Source: Pomphorhynchus laevis
Lineage: Eukaryota; Acanthocephala; Palaeacanthocephala; Echinorhynchida; Pomphorhynchidae
NCBI GenBank assembly: GCA_012934845.2
Contig: WNNJ02001098.1
Span: forward strand, 62,001-126,000
Direction of reading: 5' to 3'
DNA length: 64,000 bases
Shown here: positions 1-10,553 of the stretch, in pieces
Layout of the letters: each line of letters begins with the position of its first letter
How positions within the stretch are numbered: the first letter of the stretch is position 1
Translations under genes and position numbers: made by a program
Notes under the pieces: generated by a model
What the model was told of the DNA's origin: nothing
The model's input: the letters and a program-made list of their open reading frames with translations, nothing else
Database searches by the model: none

Positions 1-411
1 ACGTTGTGTGGTAAAACAAGACGATGCACATAAAATAGTCTTGTAAATCCGTATATAAATTCTTGCTTTTAAAAACGACGGTTCTAAAATTCATTGATCA
101 CGACCGTGTTCGTCTATGAACCCTACGATACGACACCGTCATGATTTGAAGCAGGAATTTCTTTAAGAAAAATAAGCATTAAGGATTGGGATTAGTGCTA
201 TATAAGAGAGCCTGATAAAAATAGAGAAATATTAATAATTCAATCAATTGCAGAATTTGATTTTATTTATATAAATACACATAAAAAAGTTTGAGAGATT
301 AATATACACAAACAGAGACTTGTAATAATTGTTTCAAACCTTAAAAAAGTTTGAGATCTAAAGTAAATACAATCTAAAGTAAATACAATATCAAAACTAA
401 ACTACGGATAA
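1..411. other. AT-rich flank, no gene seen
   Basis: No coding stretch is recognisable. A phrase containing AAAAAAGTTTGAGA occurs twice (near 282 and 342) and AATCTAAAGTAAATACAAT is partly repeated near 357-388. The last part may be the 5-prime untranslated region of the LINE that follows, but I cannot place its true 5-prime end. Confidence 0.5.
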
Positions 412-1476
412 TTGTACCGATTGGATCTAGCAGGCCTGAAATCTAATTCTTTAGGTCGTTTATATCAAATTACAACAAGGAGCGCAGTTTTAAAAATTGT
501 AAATTATTGCAACCTACAGTTAATGGGAGCCAAGAAGAAAAATCTACCAAAAGCCAAGCGAGCAATCTCTGTTGATACCGATAAAACCGGCAAGCTCGAG
601 AACATACAAGTGGAATGCTCCGCTAGCGGCTGTCAAATCTGGACATCAGTAACACATAATTGTGCTTTGGGTCAGGAAACTTGTGGCGGGCCACCGTTCT
701 ACTGCGGATTCTGTGCGGCGAAACAAATCAACTTGTTAATAAAACGCTTAGAGCAATTGGAAATGGCATCGCAGCATGATCGAATTTCTCAAATTTCTGA
801 TCAATCTACTGAGACAGTAAAGGAGCCGCAAATTGTATCACAGCAAGATGGATTTTGTCAAGTTTATGATAAATCTACCGAGACAGTGACGGAGCCGCAA
901 ATTGTTACAACCCATGTATTTTCACTCACCGACACCCCACGTCCCGTCCTTCCCGTCTCGTTTCTCAATACCTTGCATCCATCAATCAAAATCACATCCA
1001 TCAACCTCCACTATCCTACCACTCATAACCTTTCCTCACATCGCTTGCCACCCTCTTTATTATCATTATCCTCTATGTCTCCCGTAGTCAAACCAAATCC
1101 CTCCAAATCATCAACTGCCAGCTCTTCTATCGTGATCTCACCTATTTACGTCAGTCGTCCTCCTTTACGGAAGCGCTTTGCTTCTCGCGATCGTTGCGTC
1201 ATTGTCACTAATATCACGCCTTCTAACTCCTTATCTCCACAAACACGTCTAGACCACGATGTTTCCGCCTTCAGATCCATCCTCTCGTCTATTGTCCCTG
1301 CGGATAAACCATCCTTTTTCAAGGACATTTCTCCTGTCGCATTCATCCGTCTAAACAAATCTTCTCAATCTAATCCTTCCCAGCCCCCTCTCCTAAAAAT
1401 TGTTTTCAAGCATCGCTCTCACGCGTTTTCTGTCCTCTCTCAACGATTCAAACTCATGCCATCTTCAACCACTTGA
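412..1476 (+). CDS. LINE ORF1, PHD-like finger protein
   Basis: Nucleic-acid-binding ORF1 protein of an L2/CR1-type LINE. The frame opens at a TTG, so the likely start is the ATG at 523, giving an N-terminus MGAKKKNLPKAKRA. Next comes a Cys/His cluster resembling a PHD finger (CSASGC, W, H, C, then FYCGFC), followed by a short leucine-rich helix that may form a coiled coil. A roughly 22-residue stretch ending in TEPQIV or KEPQIV is repeated twice. The C-terminal half is Ser/Pro/Thr-rich. The frame ends in a TGA at 1474-1476, but the same frame stays open to a TAG near 1660 and encodes a basic segment (EKRRREENGET) usual for the end of such ORF1s. The TGA therefore looks like a recent nonsense mutation, and the original ORF1 would have overlapped the ORF2 start. 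Confidence 0.8.
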   Translation: MYRLDLAGLKSNSLGRLYQITTRSAVLKIVNYCNLQLMGAKKKNLPKAKRAISVDTDKTGKLENIQVECSASGCQIWTSVTHNCALGQETCGGPPFYCGFCAAKQINLLIKRLEQLEMASQHDRISQISDQSTETVKEPQIVSQQDGFCQVYDKSTETVTEPQIVTTHVFSLTDTPRPVLPVSFLNTLHPSIKITSINLHYPTTHNLSSHRLPPSLLSLSSMSPVVKPNPSKSSTASSSIVISPIYVSRPPLRKRFASRDRCVIVTNITPSNSLSPQTRLDHDVSAFRSILSSIVPADKPSFFKDISPVAFIRLNKSSQSNPSQPPLLKIVFKHRSHAFSVLSQRFKLMPSSTT

Positions 1477-1625
1477 AATTTTTCCGATCGCGCCCCTTCT
1501 GAAATCGCTCAAATCTCTTCAGCCCGCATCGAAAAACGCCGTCGTGAGGAAAACGGCGAAACATCACTCTCCATCCGAAACATAGACGGAAATTTTCAAG
1601 TTGTCCACACCCGTCCAAAAATTCG

Positions 1626-4514
1626 ATGGCGCTCCATCTCTCCTATGTGTCTTCTCCATTAGACTCTTTCGCCACAACACACGCTTTCCGCCTCGGTCCC
1701 CTCAACACTAGATCTATTCTCAATAAATCCGATCTTATCCTCAACCTATTCACCAAGCAATCCATCGATATCTTCTGCCTCACCGAATCCTGGCACTCAG
1801 ATTCCGACGACCTTTCCATTCGCCGTCTGCTCTCTACCGGTTGCTCCTTAGTCGAATCCGCCCGCCCCCTCAGCTCATGTCATTCTAAATTCTCTAATCA
1901 TGGCGGCATCGTCGCATTCGCGCGTCGCCCCGCGCCTCTTCGCAAAATCAATCCCCCTTTCAGTCCTTGCTCTTTTGAATTGCTCACTTGTCGTTATTCT
2001 AACCCGATCACTCTAGATCTCGCCATTGTATACCGTCCTGGTTCATCAGCTCCTACTGCCTTATTTTTTACCGAACTCGCTGACCTCCTTTCTCATTGTT
2101 CATTGTCCTCAATCCCTTCACTCGTTCTAGGCGACTTCAATATCCGCCTAGACCGCCCCTCTTCCACGGATTCCATCCGGTTCATCAACATTCTATCCAA
2201 TTACAATTACAAACTAATCTCCACTGCCCCCACACACATACTTAGTAGGGCACTCGACATAATCGCTGTCCCCGATCATTTTGCTGCCTACACCTCACTG
2301 TCCATCTCTGATCCTGGTCTATCCGATCACTTTCTTATCACCCTTGATCTCACTCACAACCACAATCCTCCTCACACACCTACAATCCTACGTCGCCCTT
2401 GGAGAAATCTTGACCTTTCCCTTCTCCGCTCTGCCTTACTCAAATCATCTCTATCATTACCCACAATAACATATTCATCTCATCACGATCTCCCCTTTCT
2501 TTTCGACTCTGAACTCACATCCATTATCGATATTCCCTTGCACTTCAAGTGTCACCCACACCGTCGCTTGCACCGTGCCCCATGGTTTGACATCCAATGC
2601 CTACTATCAAAGCGTCGACTCCGCCATGCTTTTCGAGTCTATCACCGCTCTCTCAGACGTGATTTCCGCTCGATCACTCCGTCTTTCCGTGATTCCTATC
2701 TTGCTCTTCGCCGGTCTCATCTCAACCTACTACGTACCAAATGCAACTCCTTCTGGCAGCATAAAATCATCACTTCATTCAACTCTAAGACTCTCTGGCA
2801 TACTTTTAACTCAATCCTGGCTCGCTCCTCTTCGCCGTGCAACATCAATGCCAATGATTATTCGTCATTTCTCCAGACTAAAGTATCCACGTTGCTCTCT
2901 CACACCCCGCTCTCCATCCTATCCCACTCTGCCCAGTCTAATCTCATCCTTCCGGAACTCTTTCATCTTATCCCTGTCTCACCTACAGAAGTATCATCTG
3001 TCCTCATGTCCTTGCCCAACAAAACCTCACTTACCGATCCCCTGCCTACTCACATATTAAAATCTATATGCTCATCGATATCCCCATTTCTCACAACCTT
3101 GTTTAACTCGTCCATCCGCAGTCGTATCTTCCCTTCACACTGGAAATCCGCAATCGTTCGTCCCCTCCTTAAGAAACAATCGCTCGACCCCTCCCTTCCT
3201 TCTAGCTATCGCCCCATTTCACTACTCCCTACTCTTTCTAAGCTCTTAGAACGCCTCATCTTAATACAAATCAACGCTTATCTCTCCTCATCCAATCTGT
3301 ACCCTCCTTTCCAATCCGCTTTCCGCTCTAATCACTCGACAGAAATCGTATGCATAAAAGTGTACAATGACTTACTCATTTCTCGAGACAAGGCTCTATA
3401 TAGTGTTCTCATCACCCTCGACCTCTCCTCCGCATTCGACATTGTCGACCACTTCGTCCTCCTTTCTCGCCTTCGTTATGATTACGGCTTTTCTTCCTCC
3501 TCCGTAGCATGGTTCGCCTCATATCTATCCGACCGTTCCTTTCGCGTCTGTTCTAATTCATCATCCTCCCCTCCCATCCCTATTTTTTGCGGGGTCCCAC
3601 AAGGTTCAGTCCTAGGTCCCCTGCTTTTCTCTCTTCTGCTTGGCGATCTATCTCCGTTTATCAAACCTTACTCCTTTGAGGTCATGCAATACGCCTATGA
3701 CATTCTAATCTATGCTCATGCACCCGCATATCGCATTCACGATATCGGCATTTCTGCTTCCAACTGTCTTTCTTCTATCTACAAACGTCTCTCCAATCTC
3801 CATCTCGTTCTAAACCCCAAAAAGTCCAAAATAATGTGGATCCTCCCCCGTAAACCAAACATATCTCCTCCCACTGTATATTTTGCCTCATCAATCATCC
3901 CCATAGTCCACAATCTCACTTTCTTAGGCTTCCATTTCGATGATCACCTTTCCCTTAAACCCTTCGTCCGTGACAATGTCCGCTCATCTAACTTAATTCT
4001 CCGTGATATCCGCCCCCTTATCGACTTCCGTTCTTGTACGTTTCTTCTTTCATCGCTTCTTTTCCCTAAAATCGATTACTGCCTTAGCCTTTTCGCCAAT
4101 TCTCCAAAATCCATCATCCTACCCCTACAACGAATAATCAACACCGCCGTTCGAGTGCTCTTTCGTCTCCGTCGCTTCGACCACACATCCACATATTTTG
4201 CCCAACTCTCCTGGCCCACCATCCACATCCGCATCAAACTCCGCCTTCTTCTCGTTACCTTTCGTCTCATCGCTGTCGGCTTCCCATCGTTCATCAACCT
4301 TCCTTTCTTAGACGATACTCGCCCCACCTCGCTATCGCTTCGTTCCTGTCATACCCTCTTACTCCACGTTCCTAACTACTCCAACAACTATGGTCTCCGA
4401 TCCTTCCTCGTCGCCGCCTCACTCGCCTGGAATCAACTCCCTCTCGACGTCCGCCGCGCCCCCTCCTTTATCACATTCAAACACCTCCTCCGTTCACACC
4501 TTCTCGACACCTGA
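1626..4514 (+). CDS. LINE ORF2: AP endonuclease and reverse transcriptase
   Basis: A 962-residue open frame. The N-terminal AP-type endonuclease has LNTRSIL, CLTESW, GDFNIRLD and a late SDH, all expected catalytic landmarks. The RT follows, with YRPISLLPTLSKLLER, LDLSSAFDIVDH and GVPQGSVLGPLLF. The RT active-site motif, normally YADD, reads YAYD (codons 3690-3701, about residues 689-692). The first catalytic aspartate is thus tyrosine, which should abolish polymerisation. The rest of the thumb and C-terminal region (AWNQLPLDVRRAPSF) is intact. An open frame this long with a dead catalytic site implies recent inactivation, or a copy mobilised by helpers. Family assignment (L2/CR1 group) rests on motif style. 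Confidence 0.85.
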   Translation: MALHLSYVSSPLDSFATTHAFRLGPLNTRSILNKSDLILNLFTKQSIDIFCLTESWHSDSDDLSIRRLLSTGCSLVESARPLSSCHSKFSNHGGIVAFARRPAPLRKINPPFSPCSFELLTCRYSNPITLDLAIVYRPGSSAPTALFFTELADLLSHCSLSSIPSLVLGDFNIRLDRPSSTDSIRFINILSNYNYKLISTAPTHILSRALDIIAVPDHFAAYTSLSISDPGLSDHFLITLDLTHNHNPPHTPTILRRPWRNLDLSLLRSALLKSSLSLPTITYSSHHDLPFLFDSELTSIIDIPLHFKCHPHRRLHRAPWFDIQCLLSKRRLRHAFRVYHRSLRRDFRSITPSFRDSYLALRRSHLNLLRTKCNSFWQHKIITSFNSKTLWHTFNSILARSSSPCNINANDYSSFLQTKVSTLLSHTPLSILSHSAQSNLILPELFHLIPVSPTEVSSVLMSLPNKTSLTDPLPTHILKSICSSISPFLTTLFNSSIRSRIFPSHWKSAIVRPLLKKQSLDPSLPSSYRPISLLPTLSKLLERLILIQINAYLSSSNLYPPFQSAFRSNHSTEIVCIKVYNDLLISRDKALYSVLITLDLSSAFDIVDHFVLLSRLRYDYGFSSSSVAWFASYLSDRSFRVCSNSSSSPPIPIFCGVPQGSVLGPLLFSLLLGDLSPFIKPYSFEVMQYAYDILIYAHAPAYRIHDIGISASNCLSSIYKRLSNLHLVLNPKKSKIMWILPRKPNISPPTVYFASSIIPIVHNLTFLGFHFDDHLSLKPFVRDNVRSSNLILRDIRPLIDFRSCTFLLSSLLFPKIDYCLSLFANSPKSIILPLQRIINTAVRVLFRLRRFDHTSTYFAQLSWPTIHIRIKLRLLLVTFRLIAVGFPSFINLPFLDDTRPTSLSLRSCHTLLLHVPNYSNNYGLRSFLVAASLAWNQLPLDVRRAPSFITFKHLLRSHLLDT

Positions 4515-4536
4515 TTCACAGTCTTGTTTTGTTGTG

Positions 4537-4602
4537 GTCATGTAAGCGTGCGCTGGCACGCATTTGCCACGTTAAAATAAATCCTTTTTTTTATATCAAA
4601 GT
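4537..4602 (+). other. LINE 3-prime tail with stem-loop
   Basis: After the ORF2 stop the sequence contains GCGTGC, a four-base loop, GCACGC, then ATTTGCCAC and AAAATAAAT followed by a T-rich tract. The six-base complementary arms make a hairpin. The CACGCATTTGCCAC/AAATAAAT core recurs at seven other places in this window, next to LINE remnants of differing coding sequence. This fits the 3-prime signal that a LINE RT recognises on its own RNA. Confidence 0.7.
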
Positions 4603-4654
4603 TAGAGGGGATAGACAAATATTATTAATCAAAATCTGAGAACATTAAATAAAT

Positions 4655-5012
4655 TATATCAGGTAACTAAGTCTACGAATATTAAATTATTTATAAATTA
4701 AACATAATGATAAATAAAAATAAAATAATTTAATAATAAATAATAATAATATTAATTTTAATATTAAATACTATTAATATTATAATATTAATTTTAATAT
4801 TAATTTTAATTCAAATTAAAATTTAAAATTATAATTATAAAAATCAATTTTTATGAATTAACTAATAAATAACATACGTTGTATCAGAAAATGTATTAGA
4901 GATCATCAGGAGGAACTGCTATGCTATTAGGTTTCGGCTTCTTAATTCCTCGACCCGACACAGCAGCGGGGCTAAATACGCGTTAATGACGTATTTCCTC
5001 TGTGCATTTTAA
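4655..5012 (-). repeat. Dispersed repeat family C, copy 1
   Basis: On the minus strand this begins with GAGGAAATACGTCATTA, passes a short GC-richer block containing AGCCCCGCTGCTG and CTAATAGCATAGCA, then an AT-rich part containing TTATTAGT and TTGATTTTTAT, and ends near CGTAGACTTAGTTA. The same order recurs at 44,190-44,425 and 53,450-53,735 (plus) and 46,600-46,850 (minus), with partial copies at 34,600-34,745 and about 27,950. No coding potential is seen. Two copies lie directly downstream of PLE RT fragments, so it may be a PLE 3-prime region. Confidence 0.65.
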
Positions 5013-5019
5013 TTATCTA

Positions 5020-7167
5020 ATATTATATTCTAATATAATATTAAATAATCAAATCTCTTTCAAAACTCTTTCTCTTAAGAGTTTCCCATTTATTCACCGA
5101 TTCCATGCCGTTTTGGCATTACAGAGAGGACGTTAAAAAGTGTTTCGTGCTATTCTTCTTCTTTAGGCATTTCACGTAAAAAGTGTAAGCTAACGTCGTG
5201 ATGCAAAGCATAGATAATCGTAACAAATGATTTAGAAGCTTCACCCATAAAACCTTTCATGCAGGGATTTATAAGGAGCGCATAATTACATGCGCCTTCC
5301 ATGCGTCCCGTACTTATGAGAAGTTTCGATTGTTTCATAATTTCGTCATATTATAACATCAAATGGCGATCGATTTTACAAAAAAAAATACATGGCAAAA
5401 TCACGACTGAAAACACGTTGGGGCTTTGTTTTCACATAAAAAGTTTGTACTGGGAGATAAATCAGGTATTTGTACTATAAGAGAAATCGGATTCATAATA
5501 GTGCCAATAAATAAGTAAACAGTAATTGGAACCGCGTGTTAAAACAATTTTTTAATCCACGAAAAAAACTTGACAGTAGAGAAAATAACACCTTAATTTT
5601 TAAATTGTCATAATTAAATGTACTGTTATTTCGAAATTAATATATAGTAAGACGGTTTTAATCATTTCTTTATTAAAATAAACATTCAAATTTTCAGTAC
5701 GACATTTTTTTAAAAGGTTTGCGTGTAAATATAAAAAATTCAGACTTATTTTACTGAACAAGTAAAACCGTCTCTAATTTTTAAGGCACGAGAAAACTCA
5801 TATATTTATATTTAAGTTGATTGATGTATACAACATCATCGCAGTCGATGCTAAGTTACAAAGAAGCAAAACGACTGCCGTTTATAGGGGGTTCACAGAC
5901 AACTCATCAGTATCGCCGATATAATCCAGGTATATTTATTGAAAAGTTAGTGCAAAGATAAGCTTTGCCGGTAAAAATGTATTAGTTTCTTGTAATATTT
6001 AAACGTATTTTCGATAATGTCATAAATACTGTAGCTATATCGTATCCCTCCAGAATTATTAAAAACCATGATTTTAAAAGTTTTGAAAGGTTGAACTCTA
6101 AAAATTTAAATATACTTAAGAAATTTAAGCAATTCTACAGCTGCCACCCCGATGATGAGGAAAGTCTTTGATATATTTTGCAGGATAAGGGCAAGTCTTC
6201 AAGCAAAAGATGGCAAACACAAAGTAAGTAACAGGTTTCGTTTAGATTTAAAGAACAAAGACCAACTATAATCATCACCATCAGGACTATGTTATTTTGG
6301 TATATGTCACCACCACCATCATCAGGCCTATGAACATCAGGCCTATGTTGTTTTGGTATCAATAAAGTAACCGTTTTTCGTTATAAAAGTAAATCATACA
6401 CCTTATGATGGTAAAACAGTTGTCACCAAAGAACGGATAATTAATAACAGAAATCTATGCTTCCTGTTTTCATGCTAATGTTTGATGAATTATTTCATTC
6501 TTTGATATGAAAGTGCAATAATTTTAAAATTTGAATCAACGAAACAAAAATGTTGCATACTATCCAATTATATTAATAAGGAAGATCAACTGCCTGAATC
6601 AAATACGACCAGTTTTCTTGTATTATTAACGATGAAGCTATTTAGGTGAAAAGCATTTATCCACTGAAAAATGCGGTAATCTGAATGGCCTCGAGTAAAT
6701 AGAACAGAAACAGTAATTTTGGAATATAATTTGAATAAGTTTAATACATCTCATTTCTACGAAATGCTTAAAAGATTGACGGATTACACAAAAAGTTAAC
6801 AAGTTACTATGAAAATATCAAAGTTCTTTTACTACAACGAAATGTTTAATCCATAATAGCATTATACAGCAGAGTGAGCAAAAAATAGCTATTTGCAGTC
6901 GTTAAATGGTCAAGCAGAGAATGCATCTACTAGATGTTAATATTTTGGAAAAGATTAAAAAAAACACAAAAACCCTGCCTTTCAATCACACGACACATCG
7001 ACATGTGTGCATATAGATCATTTTAGTGGCGAGCATGATGTCCATTTCATCAGTATAAAAGTAAGCATTTTCATAACCACCACCAACACACTTGCATAAT
7101 TATACATCCATTTACACAAGATACAGCTCGTCGGTAGTAATATCCAAAAATATCAAACATATTTATA
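5020..7167. other. No gene seen
   Basis: AT-rich sequence with only short random frames. An 11-base inverted pair (AGACGGTTTTA and its complement near 5650 and 5768) could bound a small MITE-like insert, but there is no further support. A short CAC/CATCAT-rich stretch lies near 6280-6350. Nothing else is recognised. Confidence 0.4.
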
Positions 7168-7294
7168 CTTCTTTCTAGAATTCTAATAAGCAAAAATATA
7201 AAAAATTTTATCGCATCGGAGAAAGTATAATTTTCTTTCTAGAATCCTTATCAGCAAAAATATAAAATTCCTTATCGCTTCGGAGAAAATATAA
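7168..7294. repeat. Two-copy tandem repeat of about 62 bp
   Basis: The stretch CTTTCTAGAAT...AGCAAAAATATAAAA...TTATCGC...TCGGAGAAA occurs twice in a row with about ten per cent divergence. It is non-coding and its function is unknown. Confidence 0.65.
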
Positions 7295-7659
7295 ATCTTT
7301 ACAGCTTCGTTTATAATTCTTTATAGTCGCGGTGCAGGGCATCGCGACTTCACTAGTACTCAAAATAATGCTCATCATAGATATATTCATGTGTCGAATA
7401 TCCAGTTTCGTAGCCACGCAATTTTTAATATCACTGCGCTCTCTCAATTTGCAAGTTATACGAAAACACACATTAAAATGTTAAATTTTCGATATTTATA
7501 CATATAGTTTATGTAATATAAGTAATAAGTAATATATGTAATATAAATAATATAATGTTATTGTTGTTTTCGCACAATGAATGTGTTAATGAATTGGCAC
7601 TGTCCATAGGGACCTACCTTGAAGTACGTACATAATAATTTTTACTTGTAATTAAATTC

Positions 7660-7810
7660 GTTATTTACACAAGAACATACAAAAATTTTAAATTTTCGTT
7701 TATTTAAACTTTATTAATTGTATAGATATGCCATTTCTCAGTTTTTTAAGTATTTTCTTAAATAAACGAAACGTTTTAAAATTCTTGAAGGTACCAGTGT
7801 AAACAGCGAA
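7660..7810. repeat. Inverted repeat, arms about 50 bp
   Basis: Left arm (7660-7712) and right arm (7758-7808) are imperfect reverse complements. Both carry TTTACAC at the outside and the equivalent of TTCGTTTATTTAA inside. The right arm contains CGAAACGTTTTAAAAT, similar to the CGAAACGTT phrase found at PLE ends here. It is probably a remnant of an inverted PLE-end pair; that assignment is inference. Confidence 0.5.
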
Positions 7811-7837
7811 TCAAGTAAAAAGTATATAAATGATCAA

Positions 7838-8315
7838 AGTCCAGATTTTAGCAGTGAATTAGGATTAATCATTAATTATGGCCGGCTTTAGATCCCGGAC
7901 CGCAATATAAAGCGATTTTTCACATTAACAATTTATAAGCACGTGTATTCCATTTGAAATCATGGCAGAAATTCAATTACCTTGTGATCAACGAATACGC
8001 ATGTGTCTTATTAAGATAATTACTAGATGTTCCACACACAGCAAGACAGTAAAAACGCTTTATGCACCTGAGCTTCGTCTAGCATCGTGAGGAATTGCTG
8101 ATGCCTTTACAGTTATCACAAAAGCAGTCGAAACGCACCCTAACCACTTCATCCGACTGAATATGACTGCTGAGTGAATAGGAGCGTTTCGGAGTGATAC
8201 ATTAAACTAATGGAGTTGATGATCGAAGTTAATTATTTAGCAACAAATATGAATTAACCATTAATTGTAGCCAGCTATGACGCTTGGATAGCAGCGTCAA
8301 GTGGTTTTTCACAAC
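7838..8315 (+). repeat. Repeat family B, one unit plus partial second
   Basis: The segment TTTAGCAG...GGATTAA...GCCGGCTTT...AAGCGATTTTTC at 7838-7925 reappears in diverged form at 8225-8315, so the unit is tandem with a period of about 387 bp. The intervening part includes CAGTAAAAACGCTTT, ACCTGAGCTT and CGCACCCTAACCACTTCATC. All of these are shared with 13,790-14,240. The unit is non-coding. Its architecture (about 390-bp tandem non-coding unit) resembles a retrozyme or satellite, but I could not find a clean ribozyme core in it. Confidence 0.65.
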
Positions 8316-8511
8316 AACAACAATATATTATATTTGTGTGTGTAAATTTGTTTACTCTTACGCTTAATATTTCCTCCTCTTTTTTTAAATCAGACCAATG
8401 ACTTGTCAATAAAACTTCGCTTAAAAATTCAAATATATTTTTAATAATATTTTGTTGACTTATATATTTGGCAATTATTTTGTTCAATTGTATTTTATAG
8501 CATCTAATTTT

Positions 8512-8940
8512 AAAATATGTATTTTTATTTATAGTGGCAAATGCACGCCTATGCGCAATTACAAAACCATGTAGAAGAAAAAGAACAAACAAATAAAAAA
8601 TATAATATAAAACTAAAATGTTGATGAAATTGAATCAAGCATATTGAAGATAAGGCAGATGAGTGAAATGTGGCAAGGCGTCAGGGTATAAAAAATGTTA
8701 AATGGTTTAGTTAAAGAGGTATGAAAATTTGTGAGTTGGTACATGTTGAGGGAATGTATTTCTTGATTTATTGTGAAGGAGGAGCCATTGTGCAGAAACG
8801 TATACGTTGTTTGAAGAGTAGAAGCGACTAGGAAGAACGGACGTAAGCTGGCAAAGAATTCCAGGTAAGTGGATCAAAGACGATAAAAGAGCAGAGATCC
8901 TAATTAGTTGAATGCGGAGGGACGTGGAGAAGTAGATATG
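8512..8940 (-). mobile_element. LINE 3-prime fragment, 5-prime truncated
   Basis: Read on the minus strand, 8940 to about 8600 gives decayed C-terminal LINE protein (TYLEFFASLRPFF-like text, matching the WNSLPxxVR region of CR1/L2 ORF2). It ends in GCGCATAGGCGTGC, ATTTGCCAC, then a TAAATAAAAAT tail. The tail matches the shared LINE tail motif, but the coding part is a different subfamily from the element at 0.4-4.6 kb. Confidence 0.6.
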
Positions 8941-10250
8941 TATCTATTAAATCATTCAAATATTTTAAACAACGAAAATATCGACAACCTTTTTCTGTTA
9001 TTCGATACTTTTTAACACATAATAATAAAGGAGTGTCATAAAATTGTCTATGAATTTGGCGAATAGTAAATTCGCTACTCTTAATTCGTTTGTTATGTCC
9101 AGATAAATAATAATGGACATCGTAAGTTGTGGCTAACTAGAATACACTATTTCAAGATATACCCGATTTTGAATAGAACGAACGTAATTAAACACATTTT
9201 TCGTTATGAAAACTAACTCGGTATCTTTAAATATATTTAAATTGATTTAGAATTTATGAGTCTTGTTTTGGCCACATAGGTGTTTATAGCAAAAAAATCA
9301 CTGAAATGCTCATATACTGAACGTGACTCCTGAAGGCTGACAAGCGAAATGTTTGCTATTATTTTTATCTGAAGCACTCAGTCATGTGAATTATTTCATA
9401 TGCAAGTTAGATAGCAATAGTTTTTATTCATCAACCTGCAAAAACATGCAAAATTACAGTTGACTAAAATAACCCTAAAGAAAGCGTGTTACTATAATGT
9501 CTCCTCTTCGTCCTGTAGTTTTAATAAATTGGATAAATACTCCTCTAAAAAACAAGTGCAACAACCTGTAATTAAGCATTTAACGTACGATACTTATATC
9601 TAAATGATCAACATAATTGTCAGTCACTTTTTATATAAGGATCAATAAAATTATAATTAATTTATATTCTCTAGAGATCTTTATTAAAGGATTTTCTATA
9701 TAGGTAACTAAACACGACATGAACTGGTATACCGTAAGTAAAATAAAGTTGCATCCCCTTTAACGATATAAGTTGAACCAAGAATCAGTTTTGCTTTCTT
9801 TAAAATAAATTTGAACAATTTCGAAGTAATAAAAAAATCATTGAAAAATCCCAAAATAATCTAAAATCTGAATGCAAAATAATCGCACAACTGAATACGT
9901 TCACAACAGAAAAGGCATATATTGATTAGTTTATGAAATTCGCTGTTTATATTGTGCTATGTATCTTTAAAAGATATCATCATTAGATAACAATATGCAA
10001 AAAGCGTGGATATGTTTGCCAGTAACAAATCTTAGTTATAAATCAACAACTTAAGATTAACGATCGTAACATACATATGTAAATCATCTTGGTATATTAA
10101 GATCATTGCTATCAATGATTTAAGTCGTAAAAAAGAAAGCCCGCAAACATATCAACTATTGTCCGAGAGTCAATAAGTTTTAGTTTTGAAATTGTAGATG
10201 CTAATAAAAACCGAAGTTAAATTAAATAAAGAACAAATCTATTAATAACT
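8941..10250. other. No gene seen; degenerate PLE-end motif near 9330
   Basis: AT-rich, no coding signal. At 9324-9350 the phrase CTGAAG, GCT, a four-base loop, AGC, GAAA resembles the hammerhead-like motif seen at PLE 3-prime ends elsewhere in the window. It may be a relic. Confidence 0.35.
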
Positions 10251-10411
10251 CCTAGACGAGCTGACAGTAGCCAGCAGCACCCATCAGTAAGGTGAAATAC
10301 CATCAGTCATATCGGCTGCCTTTTATATATACCACGAGACAGTTGAAGCAACTGATAGCAGTTCACTTAACTGATGATTCCTGACGGCTAAGTCAGCGTG
10401 TCTAGGAGTGA
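10251..10411. repeat. Fold-back inverted repeat upstream of PLE
   Basis: CTCCTAGAC at the left end matches GTCTAGGAG at 10,403-10,411. Inside this, CTGAC/GTCAG, TAGCC/GGCTA and repeated CATCAGT phrases continue the imperfect pairing for about 60 bases per arm. It may be an inverted PLE-end or repeat-B relative. Confidence 0.5.
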
Positions 10412-10473
10412 TAAAGTCAATATAAGCATCCATCACATGATCACCAGTCCCAATTTCAATCGATCTTCATAAT

Positions 10474-10553
10474 CACTAAAGTATAAATATATACTTTAGT
10501 GATATATATACTTTAGTGATATATATACTTTAGTGATATATATACTTTAGTGA
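10474..10553. repeat. 17-bp tandem repeat at PLE 5-prime junction
   Basis: ATATATATACTTTAGTG is repeated about four times, and the first copy forms a palindrome with ATCACTAAAGTATA just upstream. It abuts the truncated 5-prime end of PLE copy A, in line with the known preference of PLEs for microsatellite-like targets. Confidence 0.7.

Larger units (their letters stand above)
412..4602 (+). mobile_element. L2/CR1-like LINE, near full length
   Basis: This non-LTR retrotransposon has ORF1 (PHD-like finger protein), then ORF2 (endonuclease plus RT), then a short 3-prime tail with a hairpin and an A/T-rich end. Its coding strand is strongly pyrimidine-rich, unlike the AT-rich surroundings, which marks it as an insertion. 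Truncated copies of its 3-prime part lie at 28,051-28,600, 34,874-35,400 (minus strand) and 36,265-36,607 and differ by only a few per cent by eye. The family was therefore recently active. The 5-prime boundary is uncertain; I saw no target duplication. Confidence 0.85.

Noticed and set aside
8090-8140. CTGATGCC...GTCGAAACGC in repeat B as a second hammerhead
   Set aside because: The sequence after CTGATG lacks the required GA, and the would-be helix II does not pair well in either copy. I therefore do not call a ribozyme.
5150-8592. Several 60-105 residue minus-strand frames in the gene-poor region
   Set aside because: They have no homology I recognise and AT-driven composition. The one at 8275-8592 overlaps a LINE 3-prime tail and repeat B.
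10480-10553. Regular short repeats considered as a CRISPR-like array
   Set aside because: Units are contiguous with no unique spacers, and the context is eukaryotic retroelement DNA; it is a simple tandem repeat.
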